In this document: positions 52,476-61,092 of the stretch, in pieces
How the letters are laid out: the number at the start of each line of letters is the position of its first letter
How positions within the stretch are numbered: position 1 is the stretch's first letter
NCBI RefSeq assembly: GCF_000420325.1
Contig: NZ_ATUS01000001.1
Span: 2,298,463 to 2,362,462, forward strand
Length of the DNA: 64,000 bases
Direction of reading: 5' to 3'
From: Spongiibacter tropicus DSM 19543
GTDB lineage: Bacteria > Pseudomonadota > Gammaproteobacteria > Pseudomonadales > Spongiibacteraceae
Program-made: the position numbers and the translations under genes
The notes under the pieces: generated by a model
Told to the model about the DNA's origin: nothing
The model's database searches: none
The model's input: the letters and a program-made list of their open reading frames with translations, nothing else

Positions 52476-54875
52476 ATGACAACAATAAAAACGTCTGCCA
52501 GTGTGCGTTGGATCGAAGACATAGAGCCTGCCCGTGATCCGGTCGGCGGTAAGGCTGAGGGACTGTCCAGGCTGATTACCTGGGGACTGTCGGTGCCTCG
52601 CGCCTTTGTCATTATCAATGCACAGGAGGGCGGCTACGAAGAATCCGCCATCGCGCGATATCGCGAGCTGGGAGCGGCTAAGGTTGCGGTTCGCTCCTCG
52701 GCGTTGGGCGAGGACGGCAGCGAAAGCTCCTTCGCCGGGCTCTACGAAACCGTACTGAATGTGCAGGGTGAAGATGCGCTTAAGGACGCAATCGAGCGCT
52801 GTGTCGCCTCGTTGCACAGTGCTCGGGCGCAGGCCTATCAGCAGCAGAAAGCCCTGCCGGAAACCCAAATGTGTGTCGTGGTACAGCAGATGGTGGAGGC
52901 CCGCTCGGCGGGTGTGTTGTTCAGCGCAGACCCAGTCTCCGGTCGACACGACCGACTGGTTATCGACGCGGTCGAGGGATTGGGCGAGGCGTTGGTGAGT
53001 GGGGATCAAACGCCCGATCACTATGAGTACGACCTCGACAATACGCTGTGCTTTGAGGACTTGGTGGGCGAGGCGCCAATACTTTCGCCGCCGCAGCGTC
53101 AGCAATTGGTCGAACAGGCGCGCGCGGCGGTTGCTGCCGCCGGTCAGCCTCTCGATATGGAGTGGGCGTTCGACGATGAGGGGCAACTCAAGTGGCTGCA
53201 GGCTCGCCCCATCACGACGCTGGGCTCTGACCTTAACGAATTGAATACGCCACTGGCTGATGAGGATGTGGTGACCCGCTGCAATATCGGCGAGATGATG
53301 CCGGGGGCCAGTTGCCCGCTGACATTCTCCACTACCGGTCGCAGCATCGAAAAAGGCATGCAGCATATGCATGTCAGCTATGCCGGTCGTCCCGCAATTA
53401 CCGACGAGTGGACGCAGGTCGCAATGTGCAGTGGCAAAATGTTTTTGAACCTCAGTGGCTCGGCAGCCACGGTTTCCACCGTGCTGGGGACTGATGTGAA
53501 ATCCATGGGGTTGAGTATTTGCGGTCGCATTGTTGAAGAGCTTAAAGAGCCGCCGAAACGCAATGGTCTGATTCGGCTTGGTGGCATGTTCCGCCTGCTG
53601 CGTTATTTACGGCGCGCCGATGCCGTCATTGACGCCTTCAAGCAACGCGCGGGGGGCTTCAGTCTTCCCGTTCGCGGCAGCAGTATTGAGCTGGCGGAGG
53701 CCCTCGATCAGGCGCAAGCATTTTACGTCGAGGCGATGGCGGTACATCTGCAATCCTCTGCCACATCGGGCTTCGCCAGCAATGTCTTGCAGGCCATCAT
53801 CTCCGGCGGTCAGGAGAGCAGTCCGGAAGAAGAGGCTGAAGGCGCGCGGCTGATGGCCGGGGCCAAAGGTGTGGAGTCGGCCGTACTGGTCGATCAGCTC
53901 GATGCTCTGGTCGATGAGATTGCGGCTCATCCCGATGCCCTGGCGAAGTTTGTCGACTGTCGTTGCGAAGACGCCTTGCTCTGGCTTCAGGACGAGGCGC
54001 CGGATGCCATTACCACGGCGTATAACGCCTTTCTTGAGCGCCACGGTCATCGCGCCTACCGGGAGCTGTGCATGCGCGAGCGGTGCTGGGCGGATGCCCC
54101 CGAAACCTTGATCGCCACCATGCAGGCGTCGGTCAATGCGCGTCTTCAGGGGCGCGAGGCAGCGCCCCGTCCGGACGCGGTCAACCTCCACGAGCTCAGT
54201 CGGGCGCTGCGCTGGATTGTGCCCAAGGCGCACAATGCTGTTCGTCGACGCGAGGCCACAAAATCTCTGCTGGTGGATATTGCCAATCGCTTCAAACGCA
54301 GCTATCGCGCACTGGGGGAACAGTTGGTCGCGGAAGGGCGGCTCGATGACGCGGATCTGGTGTTCTTTTTTCTGCACGAAGAACTGGTGGATTTTGTGCG
54401 CAGCGATGCGTCGGCGCCGAGTCAGGCGGCTTGGTGCGAGCGAGCAAAGCAGCGGCGGCTGGCGCTGTCATTTCAGGACCGACTGGAGTTTGATGAGATC
54501 TGCGTGGGCACTCCGCAGCCGATTGATCTTCGCGGCCAGTTGGCGAATAGCGAGGGCGAGCTTGTGGGGAGGCCGGTATCCCGAGGGGTGGTGGAAGGTC
54601 GCGCCCGGGTCGCCTTCAGCGTATCGGAAGCTGCGGCGCTCCAGCCCGGTGAAATCCTGGTCGCGCCAATCACTGATGTGGGTTGGACCCCGTATTTCAG
54701 CCTGATCTCCGGCCTCATTACTGACGTCGGAAGTGCGGTTTCCCACGGCGCAGTGATCGCGCGGGAATACGGTCTGCCTGCCATCGTTAATACCCGTATG
54801 GGGACAAAACACATTCGCACCGGCGACCGTGTGCGGCTCGATGCGGAAACCGGTGTCGTCACGGTGCTGAGCTGA
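52476..54875 (+). CDS. Rifampin-phosphotransferase/PEP-synthase-like enzyme of unknown acceptor
   Basis: Two-domain dikinase-type phosphotransferase, 799 residues. The N-terminal PPDK/PEPS ATP-binding domain shows DPVGGKAEGLSRL near residue 25, KVAVRSSALGEDGSESSFAGL near residue 70, VVVQQMVEARSAGVLFSADPVSG and WLQARPITTLG. A large central helical region follows with no family motif I know. The C-terminal swivelling phosphohistidine domain has GSAVSHGAVIAREYGLPAIV near residue 750, with the phosphorylated histidine in SHG. The PEP/pyruvate TIM barrel of true PEP synthase is absent, as in rifampin phosphotransferase. ATG at 52476; divergent from TetR; an LLM gene follows after 29 bases. Confidence 0.83.
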   Translation: MTTIKTSASVRWIEDIEPARDPVGGKAEGLSRLITWGLSVPRAFVIINAQEGGYEESAIARYRELGAAKVAVRSSALGEDGSESSFAGLYETVLNVQGEDALKDAIERCVASLHSARAQAYQQQKALPETQMCVVVQQMVEARSAGVLFSADPVSGRHDRLVIDAVEGLGEALVSGDQTPDHYEYDLDNTLCFEDLVGEAPILSPPQRQQLVEQARAAVAAAGQPLDMEWAFDDEGQLKWLQARPITTLGSDLNELNTPLADEDVVTRCNIGEMMPGASCPLTFSTTGRSIEKGMQHMHVSYAGRPAITDEWTQVAMCSGKMFLNLSGSAATVSTVLGTDVKSMGLSICGRIVEELKEPPKRNGLIRLGGMFRLLRYLRRADAVIDAFKQRAGGFSLPVRGSSIELAEALDQAQAFYVEAMAVHLQSSATSGFASNVLQAIISGGQESSPEEEAEGARLMAGAKGVESAVLVDQLDALVDEIAAHPDALAKFVDCRCEDALLWLQDEAPDAITTAYNAFLERHGHRAYRELCMRERCWADAPETLIATMQASVNARLQGREAAPRPDAVNLHELSRALRWIVPKAHNAVRRREATKSLLVDIANRFKRSYRALGEQLVAEGRLDDADLVFFFLHEELVDFVRSDASAPSQAAWCERAKQRRLALSFQDRLEFDEICVGTPQPIDLRGQLANSEGELVGRPVSRGVVEGRARVAFSVSEAAALQPGEILVAPITDVGWTPYFSLISGLITDVGSAVSHGAVIAREYGLPAIVNTRMGTKHIRTGDRVRLDAETGVVTVLS

Positions 54876-54904
54876 TACCCCGTCATACACGAAGAGAACT
54901 TGCT

Positions 54905-55912
54905 ATGAAAATCGATGGTCCATTTTATGCGACGCTGGGCGGCGCCGCCGCCGAAGCCAAACGGCTGGCCGCTATCGGCTACGATGGGGTCTACACCCTT
55001 GAGGGTAGCTGGGACCCGTTTCTGCCCCTGGCGTTGGCCAGCGAGCATGCACCCTCGCTGGATATTGCCACCGGTATCGCCGTCGCCTTTCCCAGAAACC
55101 CTTCTCATATCGCCTATCAGGCCTGGGACCTGCAGACCTTCTCGAAGGGCAAGTTTATGCTGGGTATCGGTTCGCAGATCAAAGCCCATATCGAGAAGCG
55201 CTTTGGGCTGGAATTTGATCCACCCGCGTCGCGGATGCGCGAATACATTCAGGCCGTCAAAGCCTTTTTTGACTGCTGGCAGAACGGCAGCAAACTCGAC
55301 TTTCAGGGTAAGTTTTACCGCCATACACTGATGACCCCGATGTTTAACCCCGGTCCCAACCCCTACGGGCCGCCGCCCATTATGCTCGGCGCACTGGGGC
55401 CGAAAATGACCGAAGTGGCGGGCGAGGTCGCCGACGGCCTGATCGTACACCCGTTCAACAGCCTGCCGTTCCTGGAAGAGCGCGCATTGCCTGCCGTGCG
55501 CCGTGGCCTCGACAAAGCGGGGCGATCCATCGATGACTTCCTTCTGCAGGTCAATGCCATTGTCATTACTGGCGAAAGTGAAGAGGAATACCGGGCCGCT
55601 GAAAACAGCGTGAAAGGATTGCTGGGCTTTTACGCCTCCACCCCGGCCTATCGACCGCCGATGGAAGCGGTGGGGCTGGGCGAGCTGCAACCCAGACTCA
55701 ATGCGCTTTCCAAAGAGGGAAAATGGGACCAGCTCGGCGACTACATTGACGACGAGTTTCTCGACGCCTTCTGTGTGCGGGGAGAGCCCGGTGACATCGC
55801 CGCAAAACTCAAGGCGCGCTATGGCGAGTATGCGGACCGACTGGCAATCTACGCGCCCTATGCGGCGAGTGATGCCATGTGGACGGGGATCGTCGCGTCA
55901 TTGAAGTCCTAA
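54905..55912 (+). CDS. Luciferase-like F420-type oxidoreductase (TIGR03617-like)
   Basis: LLM-class oxidoreductase, 335 residues. It has MKIDGPFYATLGGAAAEAKRLAAIGYDGVYTLEG, DIATGIAVAFPRNPSHIAYQAWDLQ, FMLGIGSQIKAHIEKRFG and PPPIMLGALGPKMTEVAGEVADG. These features match the F420-dependent TIGR03617 group more closely than the two other LLM proteins in the window. It follows the Rph-like gene by 29 bases and likely shares its TetR control. The substrate is unknown; a role on the same lipophilic compound is inferred. Confidence 0.87.
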   Translation: MKIDGPFYATLGGAAAEAKRLAAIGYDGVYTLEGSWDPFLPLALASEHAPSLDIATGIAVAFPRNPSHIAYQAWDLQTFSKGKFMLGIGSQIKAHIEKRFGLEFDPPASRMREYIQAVKAFFDCWQNGSKLDFQGKFYRHTLMTPMFNPGPNPYGPPPIMLGALGPKMTEVAGEVADGLIVHPFNSLPFLEERALPAVRRGLDKAGRSIDDFLLQVNAIVITGESEEEYRAAENSVKGLLGFYASTPAYRPPMEAVGLGELQPRLNALSKEGKWDQLGDYIDDEFLDAFCVRGEPGDIAAKLKARYGEYADRLAIYAPYAASDAMWTGIVASLKS

Positions 55913-55949
55913 TTCACTGAGTCATGGCCTCCGCTGGTGCGTGGCGGCC

Positions 55950-55986
55950 TTGTCACATCAAGTTTAAAATTGACACACCATGTCAA
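55950..55986. promoter_or_regulatory. Direct and inverted repeats upstream of the BVMO operon
   Basis: TTGTCACA (55950-55957) and TTGACACA (55970-55977) are direct repeats spaced 20 bp, two helical turns apart, as in AraC-family sites. TTGACA (55970-55975) and TGTCAA (55981-55986) also make an inverted repeat with a 5-bp centre. They lie 66-102 bases before the BVMO start. An AraC gene closes the cluster (59339-60367), so it is the candidate binder. Confidence 0.5.
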
Positions 55987-56051
55987 TACGCGGCGATGCT
56001 GCGCTGAAAGAATAGCCTCACTATGCGTCCGTTCGCGTTTGAGGAATCTCC

Positions 56052-57563
56052 ATGAGTACACACACGGTATTAATCATCGGCAGTGGCTTTGGTGGCCAGT
56101 GTGCTGCCATGAAGCTCAAGACACTGGGCATTGACGACTACCTTATTCTGGAACGTCGCGACTTCATGGGCGGCACCTGGTGCCAGAATACCTACCCTGG
56201 TGCTGCGGTCGATGTGCAATCGCCGCTGTACTCGATTGAGGCCGAGCCCTATCAATGGTCGCAGATGTTTGCCGAACAGGCCGAGCTGCAGACCTACACC
56301 AACCACGTTATCGACAAGAACGGTCTGCGTGAGAAAACCCGCACTGCGACCAATGTTGAACGGGTGAACTGGGACGAGAGTCGGCAGCAGTGGGTCGTAT
56401 CGACCAATAACGGTGAGTTTCGCGCGCAGTTTCTGATCAACGCCTCAGGCCCCCTGAGTACACCGTTTACCCCGGATTTTAACGGGCGCGAGCGCTTTCA
56501 GGGCGCGGCCTTTCACACCAATAACTGGGACTGGGACTACGATTACAAAGGCAAGCGTGTGGCGATTATCGGCAGTGGCGCCAGTGCGGCACAGGTCATC
56601 CCGGCGATGGCGAATGATGTGGCAGAAATGCATGTGTTCCAGCGAACCCCGCACTGGGTTCTGCCCAGACCGGACCGTCGCTTTTCTCGCTTCCAGCGCT
56701 ATCTCTTGGGCTTTAAACCGCTGTACAAACTGCTGCGCAGCTTGATCTATTGGTCGCTGGAGTACCGGGTTATCGGCTTCAAATACTCCAAAACCATGTT
56801 GAAGCTCGTTGCCCAACGCAAGGCCGAGAACTTCATCAAAAAGACGATTGGCGATCCGGCACTGCAAAAAGCGCTGACGCCGGATTACACCATCGGCTGC
56901 AAGCGAATTATTTTGTCGAGCACACTCTACCCGGCACTGGACCAGCCGCATGTCAGCGTGCATACCAAGGACGACGGTATTGCCGAAATCAACGAGACGG
57001 GGATTCGCACAACGCAGGGGAAGCAGCTGGATGTGGACCTGATTGTCTACGCCACAGGCTACTGCGCCACCGACGGCGTAATCTCCTATCCAGTAGAGGG
57101 GCGCGATGGCCGTTCTTTGGCCGATCAGTGGGAGGCGTATCCGCGTGCATATTTGGGCACCAGCCTGCCGGGCTTCCCCAACCTTTTTATTATGACCGGA
57201 CCCAATACGGGTATTGGTCATACCTCGGCGATTTTTATCATCGAGGCACAGCTGAACTATGTCGCGAAAGCCATCAAGCAGGTATTGAAGGGCAGGCACC
57301 AGACGGTTGAAGTGACCGAGGAAGCCGAAGTGGAGTACACGGAGATGATTCACCGCGAGATGGAGAAAACGGTGTGGAAGTCCGGTGGCTGCAATAGCTG
57401 GTATCAAAGCAAGAGTGGTCACGTGATCGCAATGTTCCCCGGCTTTTCCTTTACGTACCGGCGCATGGCGAACGCGTTCAAGCGTCGGCATCACCGTTTT
57501 TCAGACGCGCCCGCGCCCAAGGCAGCTCTGGCAACGCCTGCAGCGGGAGGCGCTGAATCATGA
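56052..57563 (+). CDS. Baeyer-Villiger-type flavin monooxygenase
   Basis: FAD- and NADPH-dependent monooxygenase of the BVMO/flavoprotein family, 503 residues, inserting oxygen next to a ketone to give an ester or lactone. It has the FAD motif IIGSGFGGQ at the N terminus, RRDFMGGTWCQNTYPGAAVD, the BVMO fingerprint FQGAAFHTNNWDWD (FxGxxxHxxxW) near residue 150, the second nucleotide motif IIGSGASAAQ, and VYATGYCATDG. SGGCNSWYQSKSGH near the C terminus is typical of the group acting on cyclic or steroid ketones. The ATG at 56052 is clear. Its TGA overlaps the SDR ATG by four bases. Confidence 0.93.
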   Translation: MSTHTVLIIGSGFGGQCAAMKLKTLGIDDYLILERRDFMGGTWCQNTYPGAAVDVQSPLYSIEAEPYQWSQMFAEQAELQTYTNHVIDKNGLREKTRTATNVERVNWDESRQQWVVSTNNGEFRAQFLINASGPLSTPFTPDFNGRERFQGAAFHTNNWDWDYDYKGKRVAIIGSGASAAQVIPAMANDVAEMHVFQRTPHWVLPRPDRRFSRFQRYLLGFKPLYKLLRSLIYWSLEYRVIGFKYSKTMLKLVAQRKAENFIKKTIGDPALQKALTPDYTIGCKRIILSSTLYPALDQPHVSVHTKDDGIAEINETGIRTTQGKQLDVDLIVYATGYCATDGVISYPVEGRDGRSLADQWEAYPRAYLGTSLPGFPNLFIMTGPNTGIGHTSAIFIIEAQLNYVAKAIKQVLKGRHQTVEVTEEAEVEYTEMIHREMEKTVWKSGGCNSWYQSKSGHVIAMFPGFSFTYRRMANAFKRRHHRFSDAPAPKAALATPAAGGAES

Positions 57564-58372
57564 AAACATTCAAGAACAAAGTTGTGGTGATCACTGGCGC
57601 AGGGTCGGGGATGGGGCGAGCGTATGCCATGGCCTTTGCTCGACTGGGTGCGAAGTTGGCGCTTAACGATTATGACCGCGAAGCACTTGAGCAGAGCGTT
57701 GCCTTGCTGCCCGAGCCTGCAAGATCAGATTGCTTCCACCAGGCATTTGATGTTGCTGACGAGACCGCGTTTGCCGCGTTCGCGGCGGCGGTTAAACAGT
57801 CCTTGGGATATGCCCATGTGATCATTAATAACGCCGGTATTGAGGGCGCCGTCAAACCTACCTGGGCGATAAGCAAGAGCGAAATCGAACGTGTAATGGC
57901 GGTGAACTTTTACGGTGTAGTCAATGGAACGCGCCTGTTTCTGCCGCAGCTTTTTGCCAATGGCGAGGGTGCGGTGATCAATGTATCGAGTGTTTTCGGC
58001 CTGATCGGCACACCAAGCAATAGTGATTACTGCGCCAGCAAGTTTGCGGTGCGCGGCTACACCGAAGCGCTGATGGTGGAGCTGCAGGATAGTCCCGTCG
58101 ATGCCTATCTGGTGCACCCGGGGGGCATCGCCACCAATATTGTCAAAAAACGCGAGGGGCAGGCATTCAATCGGAAGTTCCTCACGACAGCACCAGAGGA
58201 CATTGTCGAGGTGGTGATTCGTGCGGTCCTGGGCAAACGTCCGCGCATTGTGTTCGGGAATCAAGCCTTCAGTATTCGCCTTGCCAGTGGCCTGTTGCCG
58301 CTCAAGTTAAGGAATTGGATACTGTGGCGGAAAATGCGCGATGTACTCGATGGCGCTCATTACCCCTCGTAA
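57560..58372 (+). CDS. Short-chain dehydrogenase/reductase in the BVMO operon
   Basis: SDR of 270 residues, with TGAGSGMG at residues 12-19, NNAGIEG near residue 90, the catalytic serine in VINVSSVFG and the YCASK tyrosine-lysine motif. The C-terminal half has a hydrophobic stretch (SIRLASGLLPLKLRNWILWRK), suggesting peripheral membrane binding. It overlaps the BVMO stop by four bases (ATGA). A BVMO paired with an SDR is usual where an alcohol is first oxidised to the ketone that the BVMO attacks, so cyclic or secondary alcohol oxidation is the expected role (inference). Confidence 0.91.
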   Translation: MKTFKNKVVVITGAGSGMGRAYAMAFARLGAKLALNDYDREALEQSVALLPEPARSDCFHQAFDVADETAFAAFAAAVKQSLGYAHVIINNAGIEGAVKPTWAISKSEIERVMAVNFYGVVNGTRLFLPQLFANGEGAVINVSSVFGLIGTPSNSDYCASKFAVRGYTEALMVELQDSPVDAYLVHPGGIATNIVKKREGQAFNRKFLTTAPEDIVEVVIRAVLGKRPRIVFGNQAFSIRLASGLLPLKLRNWILWRKMRDVLDGAHYPS

Positions 58373-58397
58373 AATAATGACAATACGGAGTCATTCG

Positions 58398-59336
58398 ATG
58401 AAAAAAACTCTCTGGCTGCTGGTCGCGGTGTTGGCTGCGGGCCTTATTGCCGCCGCCGTAAGTTATCCCAAGGTGGGCGGACTTGTGTTTGCTGCGGGCA
58501 TCTCACTTGAGAACAAGCTTTACGGCCTGGAAGCGCATCAACAGGATATCGGCGAACTGTCCATTCCCTATTATCGTGGCGGAAAGGAAGGTGGGCAGGC
58601 CATTGTGATGGTGCATGGTTATACCGCGGATAAAACCGTTTGGCCGCGGTTCGCCCGGTTCTTCGTCGACAGTTACGATGTCATCATTCCCGATCTCGCC
58701 GGTCACGGCGACGCCGCTTTCGACCCAACTTGGGACTACAGTCAGCAGGCTCAGGCGGAACGCATCGTGGCACTGATGGATAAGCTGGATATTGAGCGTA
58801 TCCACATTATCGGGAATTCCATGGGAGGCTACATCGCCGCCTATTTTGCTCTGGCGTTCCCGGAGCGCACGTTGTCGGCGACGATGGTTGATCCTGCGGG
58901 CGTCATCTCTCCGGAGCGCAGCGATATGGAACGCCTGTTGGAGCAGGGCGAAAATCCATTCGAGATTGCGTCTGCGGAGGACTTTGCGCGCTTCTACCCG
59001 ATGACCATGGCCAAGCCGCCGTATTTGCCCAAGATGGTATTGGATGCCACTGCGCAGATGTATATGGATCGCCGCGAGCGTTACGCACAGATTTTTAAGG
59101 ACATTCATAGTGAGCCGCGTCTCACAGAGCGCTTGTCTGAGATGCAGGTGCCGAGCTTGTTGATTTGGGGCGAGCAGGATCGACTGATTGATGTCAGCGC
59201 GGTCAGTGTGTGGCGCGAGCAGGTGCCGAATTTGTATGTTCGCTTGATGCCGGAGATTGGCCATATGCCGATGGTCGAGGCACCTGAAGAAACGGCGGCA
59301 ATCTACCAGACCTTTCTCGATACCTTGCCTGAATAA
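58398..59336 (+). CDS. Membrane-anchored alpha/beta hydrolase in the BVMO operon
   Basis: Alpha/beta hydrolase, 312 residues, with an N-terminal hydrophobic anchor or signal (residues 4-20, LWLLVAVLAAGLIAAAV). The active site is visible: MVHGYTADKTVW oxyanion loop, IIGNSMGGYIAA nucleophile near residue 140, acid in WGEQDRLIDVSA and histidine in GHMPMVEAPE. ACGGAGT before 58398 sets the start. It follows the SDR by 25 bases and completes the BVMO-SDR-hydrolase set, so hydrolysis of the ester or lactone made by the BVMO is the most likely job. The AraC gene converges two bases after its stop. Confidence 0.9.
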   Translation: MKKTLWLLVAVLAAGLIAAAVSYPKVGGLVFAAGISLENKLYGLEAHQQDIGELSIPYYRGGKEGGQAIVMVHGYTADKTVWPRFARFFVDSYDVIIPDLAGHGDAAFDPTWDYSQQAQAERIVALMDKLDIERIHIIGNSMGGYIAAYFALAFPERTLSATMVDPAGVISPERSDMERLLEQGENPFEIASAEDFARFYPMTMAKPPYLPKMVLDATAQMYMDRRERYAQIFKDIHSEPRLTERLSEMQVPSLLIWGEQDRLIDVSAVSVWREQVPNLYVRLMPEIGHMPMVEAPEETAAIYQTFLDTLPE

Positions 59337-59338
59337 GC

Positions 59339-60367
59339 CTAGCTGTTCCGTCGATAGGCACCGGGGGATTCGCCAAACCAGCGCTTGAAGGCCCGGTTAA
59401 AACTGCTCTGCTCGGCAAAACCGAGCATCATGGCAATTTCCAGCAGGCTCAGTTCCGCATTGCTGATATACCGCCGGGCGAGGTCCTGGCGGGTGTCGTC
59501 CAATAGCTGGGTGAAGCGGGTGTCGTGTTGGTCTAGCTGCCGTTGCAGCGTGCGCACCGACACCTGCATGGCGTCGGCAATACTCTCCAGCGAGGCGGTG
59601 CCATAGGCCAGCCGTTCCGCGATTAACTCCCGAATTCTGGCCAGCATGGGATCGCTGCTGGCCTGCTCGCCGCGCAGTTGCAGCAGACGCTGATGGGCCT
59701 GGGTTTCCAGCAGTTGCTTAATATGTGGATCGGCGCCAACCAGCTCCGCGTCGTAAACCGACTTTGCCAGAAAAATCCGAATACGGTCGTGGCCGTAACT
59801 CACCGGTGCGTCCAACAGTGACTCAATGGCACTGCCTGCCGGTGGTCGCTCGAAGGGCAGTTCAATGCGTTGAAATGCGCTGTCGCCGCCAATCAACTGA
59901 GACTGAAGACGATAGAGTCCCGCCAGGCTGTATTCATATTCCTGTCGGCCCAGCGGCGGGTGACCCGTGGCAACGGCCGCGTCCACGCAGAAGGCATCGT
60001 CGATCAGATAATAGTTGAACACGAAACCATCGCCGATCAGGCTCTGGTAGCGCGCATGCAGCTCGAAAATTTCCCGCGCATACTGACAGCTCATCGCCAG
60101 CAGCCCGACAATACCAATATGCTGAACCTGCATCGTCAGGCCGGCATGCAGACCAATATTCGGATCTCCGCACTCTCGCTCGGCCATTTGGAACAGCGGG
60201 TGTAACAGACTGTTGTCGATGCGGACGTCGGGGTTGGACAAATCCGCTTCGCTCAGCCCCAGCAATTTCAGGTAGGGCGCTCGCGGCTGCCCGGCGGCGC
60301 GTAAATAGTCAAAGATCGGCCTGAAATAGCCGATTGAAGTCCAGTGCTTTGCGAGCTTTTGGGGCAT
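59339..60367 (-). CDS. AraC family regulator (OruR/AraC-arabinose-binding type)
   Basis: AraC-type activator, 342 residues. The N-terminal 200 residues form the Arabinose-bd/OruR-like sensing domain (GYFRPIFDYLRAAGQ, LGLSEADLSNPDVRI, QHIGIVGLLAMSC). The C-terminal double HTH has LESIADAMQVSVRTLQRQL and LLEIAMMLGFAEQSSFNRAFKRWFG. OruR-type regulators often govern monooxygenase and lipid-degradation operons. It faces the BVMO operon tail to tail with a two-base gap, so it probably activates that operon through the repeats at 55950-55986. Confidence 0.93.
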   Translation of the reverse strand: MPQKLAKHWTSIGYFRPIFDYLRAAGQPRAPYLKLLGLSEADLSNPDVRIDNSLLHPLFQMAERECGDPNIGLHAGLTMQVQHIGIVGLLAMSCQYAREIFELHARYQSLIGDGFVFNYYLIDDAFCVDAAVATGHPPLGRQEYEYSLAGLYRLQSQLIGGDSAFQRIELPFERPPAGSAIESLLDAPVSYGHDRIRIFLAKSVYDAELVGADPHIKQLLETQAHQRLLQLRGEQASSDPMLARIRELIAERLAYGTASLESIADAMQVSVRTLQRQLDQHDTRFTQLLDDTRQDLARRYISNAELSLLEIAMMLGFAEQSSFNRAFKRWFGESPGAYRRNS

Positions 60368-60450
60368 GACCGGCCGTCTGTGGAGTTCGAGGAGAGATCG
60401 CCCGGCTAATACTAGTGAATTCTCAACGCTGAATACAGCGGCGGCCGTAG

Positions 60451-61035
60451 TCAGCGACTGCGGCTGCGCGAGGTAGGATACAGCCAGCGTGAAAACCAGC
60501 GTGTCATTCTTGGCATCAGTACATAGCTCATCAGTAGCATCACCGAGGCCGTCACTAGCAATGTTCGTATTGCCAGTGGCATTGCCGCCAGCCAGTCGCC
60601 GAATAAAAAGAAGATGACGGTTACGGCGGGGTAGAGCGCTAGCCAGCTAACGAGCGTCATTTTGTAGCGCGGCGGTGGTTGTACTGGGTTTTGGCCGGGC
60701 AGGGTAAACCAGCTCACGATCCCAGAGACGGTTTCCCGCTCGCTGGGTGTAATGAGCAGCTGTTCTATTTGTTGCAGCACTTCCAGGCGTTCGGGTGATT
60801 GCTCCCAGTCGGAGAGGGCGGCCTGGCCGGCGAATTTGAAGACGATGCGGTACTCCGGGTCGTCGGCAGAGGCAGGTCGAAACATGGTTGCGCCGAGGTA
60901 GCCGGGAAAGTGACTGGCGCGCGTGGTCATCTCTGCACTCAGGGCTTCGAATTCCGTTTCTTTACCGCTTTTTACCCGGCGCGAAATCACCACTGTAAGG
61001 GGATGATCTGGGGAAGCCTGTCCCTGTGTCACCAT
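60451..61035 (-). CDS. ABM-domain protein with C-terminal membrane segments
   Basis: Antibiotic-biosynthesis-monooxygenase (ABM) domain protein, 194 residues. Residues 12-105 form the ferredoxin-like ABM fold (LTVVISRRVKSGKETEFEALSAEM, FPGYLGATMFRP, YRIVFKFAGQAALSDWEQSPE, VSGIVSWFTLPG). The region after residue 125 has two transmembrane helices (about 127-147 and 153-174), then an Arg-rich end. So the ABM part is tethered to the inner membrane. The domain binds or oxidises small polyketide-like molecules in other proteins, but many members have no known reaction. It lies between the DUF1329 gene and the AraC gene on the same strand as both. Confidence 0.87.
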   Translation of the reverse strand: MVTQGQASPDHPLTVVISRRVKSGKETEFEALSAEMTTRASHFPGYLGATMFRPASADDPEYRIVFKFAGQAALSDWEQSPERLEVLQQIEQLLITPSERETVSGIVSWFTLPGQNPVQPPPRYKMTLVSWLALYPAVTVIFFLFGDWLAAMPLAIRTLLVTASVMLLMSYVLMPRMTRWFSRWLYPTSRSRSR

Positions 61036-61056
61036 GACGCTTACCTCTCTCAGAAA

Positions 61057-61085
61057 ACAAAAAGGGGGCTACGGGGAGTAGCCCC
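61057..61085 (-). terminator. Terminator downstream of DUF1329
   Basis: GGGGCTAC (61065-61072) and GTAGCCCC (61078-61085) form a perfect 8-bp stem with loop GGGGA. On the minus strand a T-rich run (complement of 61056-61063) follows. It ends the DUF1302-DUF1329 transcript before the ABM gene. Confidence 0.82.
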
Positions 61086-61092
61086 AAAGAGC

